Assembly: GCF_900090295.1 (NCBI RefSeq) | Contig: NZ_LT607753.1 | Coordinates: 6,014,001-6,078,000, forward strand | Source of the DNA: Micromonospora coxensis | GTDB lineage: Bacteria; Actinomycetota; Actinomycetes; Mycobacteriales; Micromonosporaceae | Length of the DNA stretch: 64,000 nucleotides | Reading direction: 5' to 3' | Part shown: positions 36,007 to 46,141 of the stretch, one piece after another | Numbering within the stretch: position 1 is the first letter of the stretch | Layout: the number at the start of each line of letters is the position of its first letter | The notes under the pieces: model-generated | The model's input: only the letters and a program-made list of their open reading frames with translations | What the model was told of the DNA's origin: nothing | Databases searched by the model: none | Translations under genes and position numbers: made by a program

Positions 36007-37374
36007 TCAGGTGAAGTCGAACACCGGCGGGAAGGCGAGCACCACCGTCCAGGCCCAGACCGCGTAGACGACGAGGTAGCGGGTCTGCCAGCGTTCCAGG
36101 CGGGCGAAGGTCATCCGGCCCCGCAGGAAGCCGAGGAACAGCCAGGCCGACCAGCCCAGGTTGGCCAGCAGGATGAGATTCTCGCCGAGCGCGGCGGTCT
36201 TGTTGGGGCTGAAACCGAACTCGCTGATCCGGCCGGTGATCGCCAGCAGTACCAGGACGTCGATGACCAGGGCGCTGACCACGAGCACGAGTTGCAGGCG
36301 GTCGAAGAGGCCGGGCCGGGCGGTGAGGTCGCGGGCGCTGATGGCGTAGAGCAGCAGGCCGAGCACGACGACGAGTAGCAGGTCGAACAGGATGAGCACG
36401 TCACGTTCGACGTCGATACCGTTGTTGGTGGCGATGAAGGCGACCAGGAAGGCCAGCAGGGTGGCCGCGAAGAGCGGGGTGAAGACGCGGGTGAGCACTG
36501 GCGCCATGTTCTCGATGACGCTTTGTTTGGCCTCCACCAGCCAGGCCGCGACCACGACCGCCGCCATCGCGCCGCACGGCAGCAGCCACTGGCTGACGAA
36601 GCCCTCGGCGTCGATGCCGATGGCCTCGAAGGTGCCGACGGTGAACAGGGTGAGCACCCCGCCGCCCAGCGCGAGCAGGGCGAAGTAGATCAGCCACTCG
36701 CCGGTGAAACGGATGAAGTCCATCCGCCGCCGGTCGGAGCGCCAGTCGCCGCCGACGTAGGCGACGCCGACGACCAGCCACAGCGCCAGTGGCAGGTGGA
36801 TGGCGGTGAGCACGAGGGTGTGCGCGTCGTCGTCGAGCGGGTAGGCGTTCGCGGCGACCGCGCCGAGGACGAAGAGCGCGCCGAGCACCGCCACGACGGG
36901 CAGACCGACGCGGCGTTGCCAGGCGAAGTAGGCGGCCAGTGCCGGCAGCGCGAACAGGCTGAGGTTGCGGGCGTAGAAGGCGGCGTCGTCGTCCTCGCCG
37001 AGGCCGAGCCCGAACAGGGCCGGCGCCTTGATCGCCAGCGCGGCGAGGGCGGCGCAGAGCACCATTGTCGGAAGTTCCCGGCGGGTCCGGGCGGCGGTGG
37101 GGGCGTCCGCCTCGCCGGGCAGGACGAGTTGTTTCCACAGCCGCTCGGAGTGTTCGCGGGCGAACTCGCGGGACAGTTCGTCGAGGCTGCCCATGCGTTT
37201 GACGGCGATGAGGAACGCCTCGTCGGCGCGCAGGCCGCCCTGGGTCAGCTCGGTGATCCGGCTGCGCAGGTGGTCCTCCAACTCCTCGGCGTCGGTGCGG
37301 TGCAGTTCCCGGCGGCGGTCCATGTAGGCCCGCCACTCGGCGATCTGGCCCTCCAGATCGCTGTCGATGGTCAT
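36007..37374 (-). CDS. Permease-prefix domain membrane protein
   Basis: 455 aa. Residues 1-75 are a soluble helical permease-prefix (PDC1/DUF1700-like) domain (LEGQIAEWRAYMDRRRELH, EELEDHLRSRITEL, GSLDELSREFAREH). From residue 100 on there are about ten hydrophobic segments of a DUF4153-like membrane domain. PadR regulators and permease-prefix proteins are commonly paired; here the ATG overlaps the padR stop (ATGA). Presumably it is the target of that regulator. Transport substrate unknown. Confidence 0.7.
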   Translation of the reverse strand: MTIDSDLEGQIAEWRAYMDRRRELHRTDAEELEDHLRSRITELTQGGLRADEAFLIAVKRMGSLDELSREFAREHSERLWKQLVLPGEADAPTAARTRRELPTMVLCAALAALAIKAPALFGLGLGEDDDAAFYARNLSLFALPALAAYFAWQRRVGLPVVAVLGALFVLGAVAANAYPLDDDAHTLVLTAIHLPLALWLVVGVAYVGGDWRSDRRRMDFIRFTGEWLIYFALLALGGGVLTLFTVGTFEAIGIDAEGFVSQWLLPCGAMAAVVVAAWLVEAKQSVIENMAPVLTRVFTPLFAATLLAFLVAFIATNNGIDVERDVLILFDLLLVVVLGLLLYAISARDLTARPGLFDRLQLVLVVSALVIDVLVLLAITGRISEFGFSPNKTAALGENLILLANLGWSAWLFLGFLRGRMTFARLERWQTRYLVVYAVWAWTVVLAFPPVFDFT

Positions 37375-37742
37375 CGTCCCGCCTCCCAGGCCGGCGTGAT
37401 CGGCGTGCTGGTCTGTGCGGTGCTCCAGACGCCCCGCAGCGCGTCGACGACCGTGGCCCACTGGCGACGCTGCTCGGCGAGTTCGGCCCGGCCCTGTTCG
37501 GTGATGCGGTAGTACTTGCGGCGCCGTCCGCCTGGCGGGGTCACCCAGAACGACTCGACGTGGCCCAGCCGCTCCAGCCGGTGCAGCAGCGGATAGAGCA
37601 GCCCCTCGGTCCACTCCAGTTGCCCGCCCGACAGCTGGTCGACCTGTTTGAGGATGGCGTAGCCGTAGCTCTCCCCCTCGCTGAGGATGCCCAGCACGAG
37701 TGGTGTCGCCGAGGCGGCGACGAGGTCTTTGGTGATCCGCAC
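37371..37742 (-). CDS. PadR-family transcriptional regulator
   Basis: 123-aa PadR winged-helix regulator: TPLVLGILSEGESYGYAIL is helix 1-2, LSGGQLEWTEGLLYPLLHRL the recognition region, and GGRRRKYYRITEQGRAEL the wing. A C-terminal dimerisation helix follows. The GTG at 37742 has AGGGGG 4 bases upstream. Its promoter overlaps a 30-bp palindrome (37756-37785), consistent with autorepression, and its stop overlaps the permease-prefix gene. Confidence 0.85.
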   Translation of the reverse strand: MRITKDLVAASATPLVLGILSEGESYGYAILKQVDQLSGGQLEWTEGLLYPLLHRLERLGHVESFWVTPPGGRRRKYYRITEQGRAELAEQRRQWATVVDALRGVWSTAQTSTPITPAWEAGR

Positions 37743-37755
37743 GTTGCCCCCTGAC

Positions 37756-37801
37756 CCTAGGACTGCAATGCATAGTAGTTCTAGGTATTGGCACGGTGCA
37801 A
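37756..37801 (-). promoter_or_regulatory. padR promoter with a 30-bp operator palindrome
   Basis: On the minus strand TTGCAC (37801-37796) and TACTAT (37777-37772) are 18 bases apart, a good -35/-10 pair. A palindrome centred at 37770/37771 spans 37756-37785: CCTAG and ACT blocks on each side of ATGCAT, 12 of 15 pairs matching. It covers the -10 box, as expected for an autoregulatory PadR site. Confidence 0.6.
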
Positions 37802-37854
37802 TCCTCCGGCGGCGTGCCTCCGGGAGACATGGGGGATCACGTCAAGGCGTGATT

Positions 37855-37870
37855 GCATACCGAGTATGCT
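37855..37870 (+). promoter_or_regulatory. Operator-like repeat over a leaderless promoter
   Basis: GCATAC-CGA-GTATGC (37855-37869) is a perfect 6-bp inverted repeat. Its right arm contains most of the -10 box TATGCT (37865-37870), which ends 7 bases before ATG 37878. A repressor bound here would block this promoter; PadR encoded next door is the obvious candidate. Confidence 0.5.
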
Positions 37871-37877
37871 CGCCGCC

Positions 37878-38495
37878 ATGCGACCCCAAGATCGGACAGT
37901 GGCACTCGTCGCCGTGGTGGGCGGATTCCTGCTCGGCTTCCTCGACTTCGTGTGGATCACGAGCGTGCCGTATCCCTTCGCCGAATTCGGCAACTCCACC
38001 GCCACCTGGGCGGTCGCCGCCTTCGGCTTCGGCTGCTGGGTCCGGTCCGGGTGGCGGCGCGCGGCGCTGGGCGCCGCCGTGCTGCTCGTCGTCGCGGTGC
38101 CCAGCTACTACCTCGCGGCGACCCTCCTACAGGGCGACGACCTGGCGGTGTCGTGGGCGCCGACGTCGCTGCTCTGGATGGCGTTCGGGGTGCTCGCCGG
38201 GGTCGTCTTCGGCATCGCCGGCACCTGGGCGCGCGCGGCGGGCCGGCGGCGGGTCGTCGGGGCCGCGCTGCCGGCAGCCGTGTTCTTCGAGGAGGCGGCC
38301 CGGTTCGCCGGCAAGGCCGCCGGTCCCGACCATCCGCCGGGCGTGGCGTGGAACGTCGTCATCGACGTCGCACTCGGCGTGCTGGTCGTGGTGCTGGTCG
38401 GCCGATCGCACCGGCAGCGGGCGCTCGCGGTGGCCCTGGCGCTGCCGCTGGCCGCGATCATCTACCTGGCGTTCGCGGTGGCCGGCGGGGCATAG
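37878..38495 (+). CDS. Small polytopic membrane protein
   Basis: 205-aa membrane protein with about six hydrophobic segments and short loops, starting [23 protein letters not shown] 37878 is chosen because TATGCT ends 7 bases upstream; no ribosome site exists. I do not recognise the family. It diverges from padR, and an inverted repeat covers its -10, so it may belong to the PadR regulon. Confidence 0.6.
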   Translation: MRPQDRTVALVAVVGGFLLGFLDFVWITSVPYPFAEFGNSTATWAVAAFGFGCWVRSGWRRAALGAAVLLVVAVPSYYLAATLLQGDDLAVSWAPTSLLWMAFGVLAGVVFGIAGTWARAAGRRRVVGAALPAAVFFEEAARFAGKAAGPDHPPGVAWNVVIDVALGVLVVVLVGRSHRQRALAVALALPLAAIIYLAFAVAGGA

Positions 38496-38602
38496 GGGGT
38501 CCGGGCCGTCGGGTGGTGGCAGGCTGGTGTCGCCGTACCCGGGCCGCTCGGCCGGGTGGCGTCGCACCACGGTGGCCTGCACCGACGGAGAGGAGTACCG
38601 AC

Positions 38603-39538
38603 ATGACCGGGCACACACGGCGGGCGCTCGCCGTGGCGGCGGTCACGGTCGCCCTCGCCACGGCGGGCTGCGCCGGCGGCGAGCCGACCGCCGTCCCCGG
38701 CACGTCCCCCGCCGTCCCCGGCACCACCGCCCCGGTCGGCCCGACCGTGACGCCGGTGCCGCCACCTCCGCAGCTCGCCGCGCTGGAGCGGCGCCACGAC
38801 GCCCGGCTCGGCGTCTACGCCCTCGACACCGGCTCCGGCCGCATGCTGGCGTACCGGGCCGACGAGCGGTTCGCGTACGCGTCGACGTTCAAGGCGCTGG
38901 CCGCCGGGGCGCTGCTGGCCGCCACCTCCGACGCCGACCTGGACCGGGTGGTCCGCTACGGGCGAAAGGACCTGGTGCCGCACTCGCCGGTCACGGAGCA
39001 GCACGTCGCGGGCGGCATGACCCTGCGCGAGATCGCCGACGCGGCGCTACGGCACAGCGACAACACCGCCGCCAACCTGATCCTGGCCGAACTCGGCGGC
39101 CCGGACGGGTTCGAGCGGGCGCTGCGCGGGATCGGCGACACCGTCACCGACCCCGCCCGCACCGAGCCGGACCTCAACCAGGCCGCACCGGGCGACGTCC
39201 GCGACACCAGCACGCCACGTGCCCTTGCCGACTCCCTCCAGGCGTACGCCATCGGCGACGCGCTGTCGGTCACCGACCAGGCGGTGCTGCTCGACTGGCT
39301 CAAGCGCAACACCACCGGGGCGACGCTGATCCGGGCCGCGGTGCCGGCGGGCTGGCAGGTCGCCGACAAGACCGGTGCCGGCGGGTACGGCACCCGCAAC
39401 GACATCGCCGTGGTGTGGCCGCCGGACAGCGCCCCGATCGTGCTGGCCGTGCTGTCCCGCCGCGACAGTCGCGACGCCACCCACGACGACGCGGTGATCG
39501 CGCAGGCGACGAGGGTGACCCTCGACGCGCTGCGCTGA
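38603..39538 (+). CDS. bla: Class A beta-lactamase, lipoprotein form
   Basis: 311-aa serine beta-lactamase that hydrolyses beta-lactam antibiotics outside the membrane. A lipoprotein signal ends LATAGC with Cys23 as the lipidation site, then a Pro/Thr-rich spacer. Catalytic motifs: S94-T-F-K97, SDN at 152-154, E188 in EPDLN, and KTG at 256-258, all intact. GGAGAGGAG precedes ATG 38603. No mobile element or resistance cluster surrounds it and its base composition matches the chromosome, so it looks intrinsic. The spectrum cannot be read from sequence. Confidence 0.9.
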   Translation: MTGHTRRALAVAAVTVALATAGCAGGEPTAVPGTSPAVPGTTAPVGPTVTPVPPPPQLAALERRHDARLGVYALDTGSGRMLAYRADERFAYASTFKALAAGALLAATSDADLDRVVRYGRKDLVPHSPVTEQHVAGGMTLREIADAALRHSDNTAANLILAELGGPDGFERALRGIGDTVTDPARTEPDLNQAAPGDVRDTSTPRALADSLQAYAIGDALSVTDQAVLLDWLKRNTTGATLIRAAVPAGWQVADKTGAGGYGTRNDIAVVWPPDSAPIVLAVLSRRDSRDATHDDAVIAQATRVTLDALR

Positions 39539-39736
39539 CCCGTCCGAACTGCCCTGACCGGTCGCCGGCCGCGCTCCCGCGATCGGACCTGCCGGCGCGT
39601 CCCGCTGCCGACAGCGGCGGGGTTTCTGTGCCGATTCGTGGTTCGTCGACCGTGCCGCGGGCATAGCGTCGTCGTGGCGGCTCCCGCCGCCGGGCCGTCC
39701 GTGGGGACGGTCAGGGCCGAGCGACGGTGGTGCGGC

Positions 39737-40693
39737 GTGGACAGAACCGACCCGACGGTGCTGGACGAACTGGAACGGCGGCACCGGGGGACCGGGCTGC
39801 CCCGGATGCTGGGCGTGGTGAGCCTCGCCCTCGGCGCGGGCGGTGTGCTGGCGCCGGCAGCGGTGGCCCGGCTGACCGGTGTGGACGACTCCCCGCTGGC
39901 CCGCACCATCGTCCCGGCCGTCGCCGCCCGGGAACTCGGGCACGCCGCCGGCCTGCTGGCCGGCCGCCGGCCGGCCGGCTGGACGTGGACCCGGGTCGCC
40001 GGGGACGCCGTCGACCTCACCCTGCTCGGGCGGGCCCTCGCCGACCGGCGCGGTGAGCGCCGCCGGCGGGTGGCCGTCACCACGGCGGTGATCGCCGGCA
40101 TCGCCGTGGTCGACCTGATCGCCGCGCTGCGCGCCGGGCGGGCCCGGCGGGCCCGGGAGCGGCTGATCCTCATGGAGGTCGGGGTCACCGTGAACCGCCC
40201 GGCGTCCGAGGCGTACCGGTTCTGGCGCGACCTGGAGAACCTGCCCCGGTTCATGGCCCACCTGGAGGCCGTGCGCGTCGAGGACCTGCGCATCTCGCAC
40301 TGGACGGCGCGGGGACCGGCCGGCCGGCACGTCGGCTGGGACGCGGAGATCGTCGAGGACCGCCCGAACGAGCTGATCGCCTGGCGGTCGCTGCCGGGCG
40401 CGCGGGTGCGGAACGCGGGCCGGGTGCGCTTCGTGCCCGCCCCCGGCGACCGCGGCACCGAGGTCCGGGTCGAACTCGGGTACGCCCCGCCGGCCGGGCG
40501 GCTCGGCCGGGCCGTGGCGAAGCTCTTCGGCGAGGAGCCGGAGCAGCAGGTCCGCGACGACCTGCGCCGGTTCAAGCAGGTGTTGGAGACCGGCGAGGTG
40601 GTCCGCTCCGACGCCAGCCCCGAGGGGATCAGCCTGCGCCAGCAGTTCCGGCAGCGACCCGCCCAGCCCCTGCCCGCCGGCCTGCGCGGCTGA
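39737..40693 (+). CDS. SRPBCC (START-like) domain protein with N-terminal membrane region
   Basis: 318 aa. The N-terminal 130 residues contain three or four weak hydrophobic segments (MLGVVSLALGAGGVLAPAAV and others). From residue 145 a SRPBCC/polyketide-cyclase-like lipid- or ligand-binding domain follows: EVGVTVNRPASEAYRFWRD, NLPRFMAHLEAVR, and RFVPAPGDRGTEVRVEL. The start is uncertain: GTG 39737 is used; GTG 39674 in frame, close to a TAGCGT box, would add 21 residues. The zinc dehydrogenase gene begins 17 bases later, so the two are probably co-transcribed. Confidence 0.65.
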   Translation: MDRTDPTVLDELERRHRGTGLPRMLGVVSLALGAGGVLAPAAVARLTGVDDSPLARTIVPAVAARELGHAAGLLAGRRPAGWTWTRVAGDAVDLTLLGRALADRRGERRRRVAVTTAVIAGIAVVDLIAALRAGRARRARERLILMEVGVTVNRPASEAYRFWRDLENLPRFMAHLEAVRVEDLRISHWTARGPAGRHVGWDAEIVEDRPNELIAWRSLPGARVRNAGRVRFVPAPGDRGTEVRVELGYAPPAGRLGRAVAKLFGEEPEQQVRDDLRRFKQVLETGEVVRSDASPEGISLRQQFRQRPAQPLPAGLRG

Positions 40694-40710
40694 CCGACCG
40701 AGGAGAGACG

Positions 40711-41883
<1,173 letters not shown>

Positions 41884-41887
41884 GCCG

Positions 41888-41920
41888 GGCGCGGGACCGG
41901 GCGCCGCCCGGTCCCGCGCC
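41888..41920. terminator. 15-bp perfect hairpin between convergent genes
   Basis: GGCGCGGGACCGGGC (41888-41902) and its complement (41906-41920) with a GCC loop fill the gap between the stop codons at 41883 and 41926. Confidence 0.7.
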
Positions 41921-41925
41921 GCCGG

Positions 41926-42924
41926 TCACGCCCAGGGGGCCGTCGGGTACCAGGGGATGATCTCGCGGCGGGCGAGCAGTCGGACGTCCCAGTACAGGAA
42001 GGTGAACGCCCCGGCGACGATGAACGCGACCGCGGTCAGCACCGCCAGCCGGCTCGGCCGCTCGGCGAACCAGCGTTGCAGCCGCGACCCGGCGAGCCAG
42101 GCCAGCAGCAGGAACAGCACCGCCATGATGACGATGTTGCCGATGGACTGGAGGGTGAAGGCCGCCGCCCCGTACAGCGGGTTGCCGCTCTCCGCCGCGT
42201 CGCGGAACATCTGCCGGAACAGCGCGAACGGGCGTCCGATCAGGAAGCCGGCGATCAGCGCGCCCATGAAGACCATCGGGGCGTTGGGGTGACGCCGGGC
42301 GATCCGGGCGAACGGGTCCGGCACGACGCCGAGCGCCGCCAGACCGAGATAGATCATGATGAGCCCGATCACGCCGAAGACCACCATGGACTGGATGCTG
42401 CGCGGCGACAGGCCGCCGGGCGAGTTCGGCGTGGTGGAGAACTGCGGCATCGACGTGCCGACGAGCCCGACCAGCGCGCCGTACGCCGCCGACACCGCGA
42501 TCATCCCCACCGACATCCAGCCCAGCGGCTTCAGCGGCTGGGTGAAGCGGCTCAGCCGACTGCCGGTGGTGCCGGTGAGCGGGGCGAGCGCGCCGAACGC
42601 GGCGATGTTGCAGGCGGTGAAGGTGCCGGCGATGCCGGAGACGAAGGCGAACAGCACGCCGGCCGCCACCCCCTGGATGGGGGTTTCCTTGGCGTCGTGG
42701 CCGAGCAGCGTGTTCGCGACGTTGTCGCCGATGGTCCGGTCCACGAACTCCGCCGACCAGATCACCGTCAGCAGGAAGCCGCCGAGGACGCTGAGCAGGA
42801 TGATCAGCCCGCGCCGCCGGGGGAAGTGGCCGTTGACGAAGGCGGAGGTGCCCCCGGGGCCGGTGTCGGGCCGGTTCAGCACGGGGCCGTCGGGTCGCCG
42901 GGGAGATCGGTGGGTCTGCGTCAC
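41926..42924 (-). CDS. Polytopic membrane protein, possibly DsbD/CcdA-like
   Basis: 332 aa with about seven hydrophobic segments (residues 40-60, 85-118, 140-165, 185-205, 220-245, 265-290, 300-320). The first long pair contains SGIAGTFTACNIAAFGALAPL, a pattern reminiscent of the CcdA/DsbD transmembrane repeat, but only one cysteine is present, so a thiol-relay function is doubtful. GTG 42924 is chosen because GAGGAG lies 6 bases upstream. It is monocistronic and converges with the zinc dehydrogenase. Family assignment is tentative. Confidence 0.5.
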   Translation of the reverse strand: MTQTHRSPRRPDGPVLNRPDTGPGGTSAFVNGHFPRRRGLIILLSVLGGFLLTVIWSAEFVDRTIGDNVANTLLGHDAKETPIQGVAAGVLFAFVSGIAGTFTACNIAAFGALAPLTGTTGSRLSRFTQPLKPLGWMSVGMIAVSAAYGALVGLVGTSMPQFSTTPNSPGGLSPRSIQSMVVFGVIGLIMIYLGLAALGVVPDPFARIARRHPNAPMVFMGALIAGFLIGRPFALFRQMFRDAAESGNPLYGAAAFTLQSIGNIVIMAVLFLLLAWLAGSRLQRWFAERPSRLAVLTAVAFIVAGAFTFLYWDVRLLARREIIPWYPTAPWA

Positions 42925-43156
42925 GATGCGCTCCTCACGATGGGGGCGGGCCCGCAGGAGCGGCGACGCGGGCCACGGCGCCCGGACCGGGACGGCGGTC
43001 ACCGGTCGCGGGGACGGACGTGCCCGGGGCGTCCCCGCCGACGATCCGTACGGGTCGATGTCCGCGTTTCATCATGGGGGGCGAGCCATGCGTCGATTTC
43101 TCCGGACGTGCGCAGTCACGGCCCGAAACCGATTGGTTACCGAAGGGCGCACCCGC

Positions 43157-44635
43157 TCACGGCAGCGGCCACTCGTGCACCGGGCGGTTGCTGTGCATCA
43201 GCTCCACGTAGTGCCGCACCACCTCGCGCAGCGCCTCCGGCCGGTCCAGGTGGTCGGCGGACTCCAGCCGGTGCAGCGTCTCCACCTGCCAGGTGGCCCC
43301 GTTGCGCCCGGTCAGGCAGCGCTGCTCGATGATGCCGAGCAGCCGGTCCCGCTCGGCCGGGTCCACCCCCCACCGGTCCAGCCCGTGGTACGCCAGCGGC
43401 AGCAGCCGACGCAGCACCAGCTCGGTGACCGGCAGGTAGCCCAGCCCCGGCCAGAACACCTGGGCGTCGATGCCGTACCGGGCGCAGCTGTGGAAGTTCT
43501 CCTCGGCGGCGCTGAACGACATCTGCGACCACAGCGGACGGTCCGACTCCGCCAAGGCGCGGACCAGCCCGAAGTAGAACGCGCCGTTGGCGACGGTGTC
43601 GAGCACGGTCGGCCCGGCGGGCAGCACCCGGTTCTCCACCCGCAGGTGGGGGCGGCCCTTGAGCACGTCGTAGACGGGTCGGTTCCAGCGGTAGACGGTG
43701 CCGTTGTGCAGCCGCAGCTCGGCGAGCTTCGGCACCCCGCCGGCCGCGAGCGCCTCGCCCGGGTCCTCCGGGTCGCAGACCGGCAGCAGGGCCGGGAAGT
43801 AGCGCACGTTCTCCTCGAACAGGTCGAAGACGCTGGTGATCCAGCGTTCGCCGAACCAGACGCGCGGGCGTACCCCCTGGGCCTTGATCTCCTCCGAGCG
43901 GGTGTCGGTGGCCTGCTGGAACAGCGGGATGCGGGTCTCGCGCCACAGTTCCCGGCCGAAGAAGAGGGGGGAGTTCGCGCCGAGCGCCACCTGGACGCCG
44001 GCGATCGCCTGGGCGGCGTTCCAGTAGTCGGCGAACTGTGCCGGGCTGACCTGGAGGTGGAACTGGGTGCTGGTGCAGGCGGCCTCCGGGGTGATGGTGT
44101 CCGCGGTGGTGGCCAACCGCTCCACCCCGGTGATCGCGATCCGCAGGTCCTCGCCGCGGGCGGCGAAGATCTGCTCGTTGAGCAGTTCGTAGCGCGGATT
44201 CGCCGACAGCGTCGCGGCGGTCAGGTGCTCCGGGCGCAGGGTGGGCAGGATGCCGATCATCACCAGGTGCGCGCCGACGGTGCGGGCCTTGGCCTCGGCG
44301 GCGTTGAGGCTGGCCCGCACGTGCTGCTCGAACTCGGCGGCGCCGGTGCCGGCCAGCCGGCGCGGCGCGACGTTGATCTCGATGTTGAACTGCCCCAGCT
44401 CGGTCTGGAAGCTCGGGTCGGCGACGGCGGAGAGCACGTCGGCGTTGCGCATCGTCGGCATGGAGTCGTCGTCGACCAGGTTGATCTCGATCTCCAGCCC
44501 GGTCATCGGCCGTTCGACGTCGAAGCGCGACTCGCGCAGCATCTCGGCGAACACGTCCAGGCACCGGCGTACCTTCTCGCGGTAGCGGGCCCGGTCCTCA
44601 CGACTGAAGGTGCGCACGCCGACGTCCTCGCCCAT
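43157..44635 (-). CDS. Glutamate-cysteine ligase family protein (GCS2/EgtA-like)
   Basis: 492-aa ATP-dependent carboxylate-amine ligase. GLEIEINLVDDDSMPTMRN and the TELGQFNIEINVAPRRL region carry the Glu residues that bind Mg-ATP in glutamate-cysteine ligases, and TPEAACTSTQFHLQVSP matches the substrate loop. Actinobacteria use mycothiol rather than glutathione, so likely products are gamma-glutamyl compounds other than glutathione; ergothioneine (EgtA) genes are not adjacent. ATG 44635 follows GGGTGGTGACC. It is monocistronic. Confidence 0.75.
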   Translation of the reverse strand: MGEDVGVRTFSREDRARYREKVRRCLDVFAEMLRESRFDVERPMTGLEIEINLVDDDSMPTMRNADVLSAVADPSFQTELGQFNIEINVAPRRLAGTGAAEFEQHVRASLNAAEAKARTVGAHLVMIGILPTLRPEHLTAATLSANPRYELLNEQIFAARGEDLRIAITGVERLATTADTITPEAACTSTQFHLQVSPAQFADYWNAAQAIAGVQVALGANSPLFFGRELWRETRIPLFQQATDTRSEEIKAQGVRPRVWFGERWITSVFDLFEENVRYFPALLPVCDPEDPGEALAAGGVPKLAELRLHNGTVYRWNRPVYDVLKGRPHLRVENRVLPAGPTVLDTVANGAFYFGLVRALAESDRPLWSQMSFSAAEENFHSCARYGIDAQVFWPGLGYLPVTELVLRRLLPLAYHGLDRWGVDPAERDRLLGIIEQRCLTGRNGATWQVETLHRLESADHLDRPEALREVVRHYVELMHSNRPVHEWPLP

Positions 44636-44787
44636 GGTCACCACCCTGTCACCGTTGGTCCTCCCAACCTCGCACGATCCGGCAAGGCCGGGGAAGACCC
44701 GAAGGACCTTTTACCTACCCATTCCGCGCGCCGGTGATCCCCGTCGCGCCGGCGGTCGAGGCGTCCGGCCGGCGCCGGGCCGCTGGC

Positions 44788-44793
44788 TACGAT
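44788..44793 (+). promoter_or_regulatory. -10 hexamer TACGAT of a leaderless transcript
   Basis: TACGAT ends 6 bases before ATG 44800 and there is no ribosome site. Confidence 0.55.
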
Positions 44794-44799
44794 GGCGCG

Positions 44800-45138
44800 A
44801 TGCGCGAGAAGACCACCCGACTGTTCGTGGCGGCGGCGATCGCCGAGGCGTGCTCCTGGCTGGCCCTGCTGGTCGGCATGGCGGTCAAGTACGGCCCCCC
44901 GGCCGACGAGATCGGCGTCAAGATCTTCGGCCCGGTGCACGGCGCCCTCTTCGTGGCGTACGGGCTGCTGGTGCTGGTGATGGCCCGGACCCACCGGTGG
45001 AGCCTGATGGTCACCGCCGTCGCGCTGGTCTGCTCCGTGCCGCCGTTCGCCACCCTGTTCTTCGAGCGCTGGGCCAAGCGGCGCGGCCTGCTCGACCCCG
45101 CCCCGCAGCCGCAGCGCCCGCTGACCCCGGTCGGCTGA
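44800..45138 (+). CDS. DUF3817 small membrane protein
   Basis: 112-aa membrane protein with three hydrophobic segments (about residues 8-28, 42-62, 68-88). The N-terminal AAAIAEACSWLALLVGM and the KIFGPVHGALFVAYGLLVL segment are typical of DUF3817. The start is leaderless after TACGAT. Role unknown in the family. Confidence 0.8.
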   Translation: MREKTTRLFVAAAIAEACSWLALLVGMAVKYGPPADEIGVKIFGPVHGALFVAYGLLVLVMARTHRWSLMVTAVALVCSVPPFATLFFERWAKRRGLLDPAPQPQRPLTPVG

Positions 45139-45149
45139 ACCCGCCGCGC

Positions 45150-45186
45150 CGCCCCGGTGACGCCCCTGACCGGGCGGCCCGGGGCG
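45150..45186. terminator. Hairpin between convergent genes
   Basis: CGCCCCGG (45150-45157) pairs with CCGGGGCG (45179-45186); an inner GCCC/GGGC can extend the structure. It lies between the stops at 45138 and 45243. Confidence 0.45.
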
Positions 45187-45242
45187 ACCCTGACTCGCGG
45201 TCACGAGCGCCGCGCTCGCGGCGGTGGGTCCCGCCGGCCGGC

Positions 45243-46112
45243 TCAGTCCGCCAGGAACGCTCCCAGTACGGCGGCCAACTGCTCCGGCGCCTCCTCGGCC
45301 ATGTGGTGGCCCGAGTCGATCGGAGCGACCCGCAGGTCCGGGGCCCACTGCCGCCAGATCGCCGCCGGGTCGCCGTACAGCTCGACCAGGTCGTCCCGGG
45401 TGGACCAGCAGAACAGCGTCGGGCAGCCGATCCGCCGCCCGGCCGCCCGGTCCGCGTCGTCGGCTGCCCGGTCCGGCCCCAGCCCGGCCCGGTAGTCCTC
45501 GCACATCGCGTGCACCGTGGCCGGGTCGTGGATCGCCCGGCGATAGTCGGCGTACGCCTGCGCGCCCATCTCGTGCGGTGATCCGCCGTACCAGGCGTCG
45601 GGGTCGGCGTTGATCACGCGTTCGGCCGGCTTGGCGGACTGGGCGAGGAAGAACCAGTGCCACCACCGGGCGGCGAACCGGGCGTCGCAGCGCGCCAGCG
45701 CCTCGCCGATCGGCACGCCGTCGAGGACGCCGAGCCGGCTCACCCGGTCGGGGTGGTCCAGCGCCGTGCGCATCGCCACGTAGCAACCCCGGTCGTGGCC
45801 GACGACCGCCGCCCGGCCGTGGCCGAGGGCGTCGAGCAGGCCGACCACGTCGCGGGCCATGGCCCGCTTGGCGTACCCGGCGTGGTCCGGGCCGCCCGGC
45901 GGTTTCGAGGAGCCGCCGTAGCCGCGCAGGTCCGGGCAGATGACGGTGAACCGGTCGGCGAGCAGCGGCGCGACCCGGTGCCAGGTGGCATGGGTACGGG
46001 GATGGCCGTGCAGCAGCACCACCGGGGGCCCGGACCCGCCGTGGCGTATCCGCAGGCGCACCGGGCCGACGTCGACCTGGGCCAGGGTGAAACCGGCGAA
46101 CATGTCTCGCAT
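45243..46112 (-). CDS. Alpha/beta hydrolase, haloacetate dehalogenase-like
   Basis: 289-aa alpha/beta-hydrolase with an aspartate nucleophile: GHDRG (Asp near residue 105) rather than GxSxG, the hallmark of haloalkane/haloacetate dehalogenases and epoxide hydrolases. VVLLHGHPRTHATWHRV is the oxyanion loop and IDSGHHMAEEAPEQL carries the catalytic histidine. Length fits haloacetate dehalogenase (about 295). Dehalogenation is the best-known reaction of this branch, but the substrate here is not established. ATG 46112 or 46103 can be the start. It lies 30 bases downstream of another minus-strand gene. Confidence 0.75.
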   Translation of the reverse strand: MRDMFAGFTLAQVDVGPVRLRIRHGGSGPPVVLLHGHPRTHATWHRVAPLLADRFTVICPDLRGYGGSSKPPGGPDHAGYAKRAMARDVVGLLDALGHGRAAVVGHDRGCYVAMRTALDHPDRVSRLGVLDGVPIGEALARCDARFAARWWHWFFLAQSAKPAERVINADPDAWYGGSPHEMGAQAYADYRRAIHDPATVHAMCEDYRAGLGPDRAADDADRAAGRRIGCPTLFCWSTRDDLVELYGDPAAIWRQWAPDLRVAPIDSGHHMAEEAPEQLAAVLGAFLAD

Positions 46113-46141
46113 CGGTGCCCGGCGGGGCCGGCGCGGAAACC

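Noticed and set aside
43088..43156. ATG 43088 in the gap upstream of the membrane-protein gene, possible small gene
   Set aside because: The frame runs antisense into the glutamate-cysteine ligase gene with no domain support.
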